From assembly GCF_024349685.1 (NCBI RefSeq), contig NZ_AP025944.1:3850001-3914000 (forward strand): 64,000 bases of DNA, given 5' to 3'. Below are positions 61,452-64,000 of this stretch, one piece after another. Made by a program: the position numbers and the translations under genes. The first letter of the stretch is position 1. Every line of letters begins with the position of its first letter. This stretch comes from Pseudomonas sp. LRP2-20 (GTDB taxonomy: Bacteria > Pseudomonadota > Gammaproteobacteria > Pseudomonadales > Pseudomonadaceae). The notes under the pieces are model-generated. The model did no database searches. It had not been told where the DNA came from and saw only the letters and a list, made by a program, of their open reading frames with translations.

Positions 61452-62141
61452 GTGAGCCGCGCCGCCCTGGCGCCGGCGCTGCTCATCGCGCTGTCGCCGG
61501 TTACCGCAAACGCGCTCGAAGTTCGCATCGACCCACACGCCGACCTGCTTTACCGCCAGGCGCTGCCGCTGCTGGAGCAGGCCGAAAACCAGGACGACAA
61601 CGGCACCCTGCGCATCGCCATCGGCGTTGACCCGGAGCTCAACCGCCAGGGCCGGGCGATGGCACAGACCCTGCCGACGGCAGTGGCGTTGCTGAAAAAG
61701 TCGGTGGAGCTTGGCCACCCGGTGGCGCAGTATCGCCTGGCGCTGTACTACACCACTTACCTGCCTGCAGCACAGATCGCCGATGCCGCCTGCCCGCTGC
61801 TGGAAGCCAGCCTGAAACAAGGCTTTGCACCACCGGCAACAGTGATTGCCAGCTGGTGCGCCCCCTACAACACCAGCCCGGCCTACCGCGAAGCCCTCGA
61901 AGCGATCCCGAGCATGGCCACCTTGTACGCACCTTATTACCCGCAGCCGGCCGCACGCCTGGCCTGCAGCCGCAGCCACCCGCAGGGGCTGCAGATGCAG
62001 TGGGGGCGCCAGCGCGACTACCAGGCCGAGGTCTACCGGCTGCTCAGTGAGCTGGATCCACAACATCGCCAGGCACTGCTGCAGAAAGCCGTGGACATCA
62101 ATGGCTGCGTGGCGGCGCAGCAGCGGCTGACCAGGCGATAA
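61452..62141 (+). CDS. Secreted Sel1-like repeat protein
   Basis: This 229-residue protein starts at GTG 61452 with a signal peptide (residues 1-21, TANA/LEV). Helical repeats of Sel1/TPR type (AVALLKKSVELGHPVAQYRL; CPLLEASLKQGFAPPATVIA) and five cysteines suggest a periplasmic scaffold with disulfides. No family-specific function is recognised. The upstream gap (61296-61451) has no gene. Confidence 0.7.
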   Translation: MSRAALAPALLIALSPVTANALEVRIDPHADLLYRQALPLLEQAENQDDNGTLRIAIGVDPELNRQGRAMAQTLPTAVALLKKSVELGHPVAQYRLALYYTTYLPAAQIADAACPLLEASLKQGFAPPATVIASWCAPYNTSPAYREALEAIPSMATLYAPYYPQPAARLACSRSHPQGLQMQWGRQRDYQAEVYRLLSELDPQHRQALLQKAVDINGCVAAQQRLTRR

Positions 62142-62152
62142 TTGCCTGTACC

Positions 62153-62225
62153 GGCCCTTCGCGGCTGAAGCCGCTGCTGCAGGTCAACGCTTTCCCTGTA
62201 GGTGCGGCTTCAGCCGCGAAGGGCC
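62153..62225. repeat. REP-type inverted repeat pair
   Basis: A perfect 22-bp inverted repeat (62153-62174 and 62204-62225) with GGCCCTTCGCGGCTGAAGCC-type sequence and CTGTAGG/CTGCAGG flanks. This resembles the REP/BIME elements scattered in P. putida-group intergenic regions. Confidence 0.75.
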
Positions 62226-62316
62226 AGTGCAGGCAGCAAACAAGCAAGATCGTTCAAGCCACCCGCCCCACGGCTCTGTCATGCTGCCCTACCTCGCAAA
62301 ATGTGTCGCAGCCATC

Positions 62317-63018
62317 ATGCCCAGCAGTCCCTCCATCGCCCGCCAAGCTTTCCTGCACGGCGCCATCGCCATCCTGCCGCTGTCCCTGGCCGTCGCCCCC
62401 TGGGGCCTGCTCGCCGGTTCCATGGCCATCGAGGCCAATCTCAGCGCCTGGCAAGGCCAGGGCCTGTCGGCGATCGTCTTCGCTGGCGCCGCGCAACTGG
62501 TGGCCATCGGCATGCTCAAGGGCGGTGCCAACCTGCTGTCGATCCTGCTCACTACCCTGCTGCTGACGTCCCAGCACCTGCTCTATGGCCTGTCCATGCG
62601 CCCGGTGCTGTCGAACCAGCCGTTGCGTTGGCGGCTGGGCCTGGGTTTCCTGCTCACCGATGAATTTTTCGCCCTCACCAGCCACTACGACCAGCAGCAG
62701 TTCAACCGCTGGTATGCACTCGGCGTGGGCCTGACCTTCTACGTCGCCTGGAACCTGTTCACCCTGGCCGGCATCGTGCTGGGCCAGAACATTCCGCACC
62801 TCGACCAGCTAGGCCTGGACTTCTCCATCGTCGCCACCTTCGTCGCACTGATCGCGCCACTGGTGCGCAACCTCGCCACCGTGGTGTGCGTGGCCGTGTC
62901 GCTGTTCTGCTCAGTGCTGTTCAGCTACTGGCACTGGGAAACCGCGCTGGTAGCCGCCGGCCTGCTGGGCATGGCGGCCGGCTTCGTCTGCCAGAAATTC
63001 ACCGGAGGCCGCCCATGA
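62317..63018 (+). CDS. azlC: AzlC family branched-chain amino acid transporter subunit
   Basis: This protein is 233 residues from the ATG at 62317; upstream in-frame starts at 62281 and 62227 are possible. The AzlC pattern APWGLLAGSMAIEANLSAWQ, FAGAAQLVAIGML and LLTSQHLLYGLSMRP is clear, with several membrane segments. With AzlD it forms an exporter for branched-chain or related amino acids. It overlaps azlD by 4 bp. Confidence 0.9.
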   Translation: MPSSPSIARQAFLHGAIAILPLSLAVAPWGLLAGSMAIEANLSAWQGQGLSAIVFAGAAQLVAIGMLKGGANLLSILLTTLLLTSQHLLYGLSMRPVLSNQPLRWRLGLGFLLTDEFFALTSHYDQQQFNRWYALGVGLTFYVAWNLFTLAGIVLGQNIPHLDQLGLDFSIVATFVALIAPLVRNLATVVCVAVSLFCSVLFSYWHWETALVAAGLLGMAAGFVCQKFTGGRP

Positions 63019-63329
63019 CCTGGCTACTGATCTTCGCCATGGGCGCCGTAGTCTTCCTCAACCGCTACGCCTTCCTGGAGCCACGCCTGCCCCTGCGCCT
63101 GAGCTCCAACGCCCGGCAGTTCCTCGGCTTCGCCGTGCCCGGCATGCTCACCGCAATCTGTGGGCCGATCATCTTCCTGCCCGGCCACCAGCTCGACCTG
63201 AGCCCGCTTAACCCTTACCTGCTTGGCGCGCTGGTGGCCGTGGCGCTGGTGCTGTTGACCCGCAGCGTGTTGCTGAGCATGCTGGTGAGCATGTTGATCT
63301 TCTTCCTGCTGCGCAGCTGGCTGGCATGA
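63015..63329 (+). CDS. azlD: AzlD family transporter subunit
   Basis: This 104-residue protein has four membrane segments, with AVVFLNRYAFLEPRLPLRLS at the N-terminus and VPGMLTAICGPIIF. It is the small partner of AzlC, coupled by ATGA on both sides. Confidence 0.9.
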   Translation: MTWLLIFAMGAVVFLNRYAFLEPRLPLRLSSNARQFLGFAVPGMLTAICGPIIFLPGHQLDLSPLNPYLLGALVAVALVLLTRSVLLSMLVSMLIFFLLRSWLA

Positions 63330-64000
63330 GCACGCCCCTGCGCGAACAGACCCACCTCTGGCAGGCGCCGGCCCTCGGCGACGTCGAGATGCTGCATGCG
63401 CGCTACTTCCAGCAGCGCTTCGCCCCCCCATGTGCATGAAGGCTACGTGTTCACCGTGATCGAGTCGGGCGCGCAGCGCTTCTGGCACCGTGGCAGCGAG
63501 CACCTGGCGCCGGTCGGCAGCATGGTGCTGATCAACCCGGACGAGCTGCACACCGGCGCCACCGCCCACGAAGCCGGCTGGCGTTACCGAGGGTTCTATC
63601 CGGAGCATGAACGGGTCACCGGCGTGCTGGACGAGCTCGAGCTGAGCCGCCACGGCATGCCGCGCTTCAATGACAGCGTGATCCAGGACCCGGCCCTGGC
63701 GCAGGCCTTCAGCCAGTTGCACCAGCTGTCGGAAGCCGGTGCCAGCGCCTTGGAGCAACAGACCGCCTGGCGCCAGGCGGTACTGGCCCTGGTGCAGCGC
63801 CACGGCCATTGCCCCGAACCCACGGCCCCTGGCAACGAACCGCTGGCGGTGGCGCGTGCGCGGGAACTGCTGGAAAGCCAGTTGGCGGACCCGCCGTCAC
63901 TGGAGGCCCTGGCCGCTGCGGTCAACCTGTCGCCCTTCCACTTCGCCCGCGTGTTCCGCCAGGCCACCGGCCTGCCACCGCACGCCTGGCTCAAGCAACG
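63326..64000 (+). pseudogene. AraC-family regulator with a frameshift at a C7 run (partial)
   Basis: ATG 63326 overlaps the azlD stop. The frame reads MSTPLREQTHLWQAPALGDV and then reaches TGA at about 63438. Removing one C from the run at 63423-63429 restores an AraC-type cupin (HVHEGYVFTVIESGAQRFWH; NPDELHTG) and the HTH at the right edge (LEALAAAVNLSPFHFARVFR). The gene would regulate azlCD. The cause may be a real mutation, a phase-variable tract or a sequencing error. The 3' end lies beyond the window. Confidence 0.8.

Overview
The window is a piece of a Pseudomonas chromosome, most likely the P. putida group. The evidence is high GC, a REP-type inverted repeat pair, and a host gene set typical of that group: polB, DUF4174, AzlCD, and NEL/dermonecrotic-type giant proteins. 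About 1-39.95 kb is most of a lambdoid, siphovirus-type prophage whose left end lies outside the window. About 40.0-64.0 kb is host chromosome.

Prophage layout. A divergent immunity region sits at 22.1-23.4 kb, with a Cro-like repressor leftward and a CI/LexA-like repressor rightward. Leftward from PR come two small ribbon-helix-helix-like proteins, a Rha-type regulator, replication proteins O and P (with an iteron-type origin inside O), NinB, NinG and a Q-position protein. The late genes follow: PagL lipid A deacylase, small ORFs, two holin-like proteins, a metallopeptidase, terminase, portal, head, neck and tail genes, running into the tape measure protein at the left edge. The tail chaperone pair carries a textbook -1 frameshift site (GGGAAAC). 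Rightward from PL (about 25.13 kb) comes a long leader with an rRNA-type boxA and small hairpins. It is followed by small early genes, a coiled-coil protein, an ERF annealase, a YqaJ exonuclease, many small accessory genes, Xis and a lambda-type integrase ending at 39,888. A 17-bp operator, TTTAGC-N5-GCTAAA, recurs at PR/PRM, at PL and at a third, leftward promoter near 25.0 kb, so one repressor probably controls all of them. Several small genes interrupt the operons on the opposite strand or behind their own terminators. These are moron-like: a membrane protein at 8.7-9.3 kb, PagL, a lipoprotein behind cI, a DUF1003 protein, and minus-strand islets at 31-36 kb.

Host region. Next to the attachment site lies a metal-related RiPP locus of the bufferin/oxazolin (HvfABC) type. 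It has a precursor with four EGKCG motifs, a DUF692 (MNIO) iron oxidase, a DUF2063 partner, and a facing operon of two-component system, ferric-reductase-like membrane protein and DoxX/HvfX protein. A strong hairpin between the precursor gene and the enzyme genes looks like an attenuator. A DUF4174 protein follows. Next are two tandem paralogues of about 1,480-1,495 residues, each with an N-terminal toxin-like region, leucine-rich repeats and a NEL-type E3 ubiquitin ligase domain. Then come DNA polymerase II, a LysR regulator divergent from a GntA-like (YqcI/YcgG) heme enzyme, a LysE exporter and an SGNH-like protein. The window ends with a secreted Sel1-like protein, azlC, azlD, and an AraC regulator whose frame is broken at a run of seven C.

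All functional assignments come from reading motifs and gene order. No database search was run.
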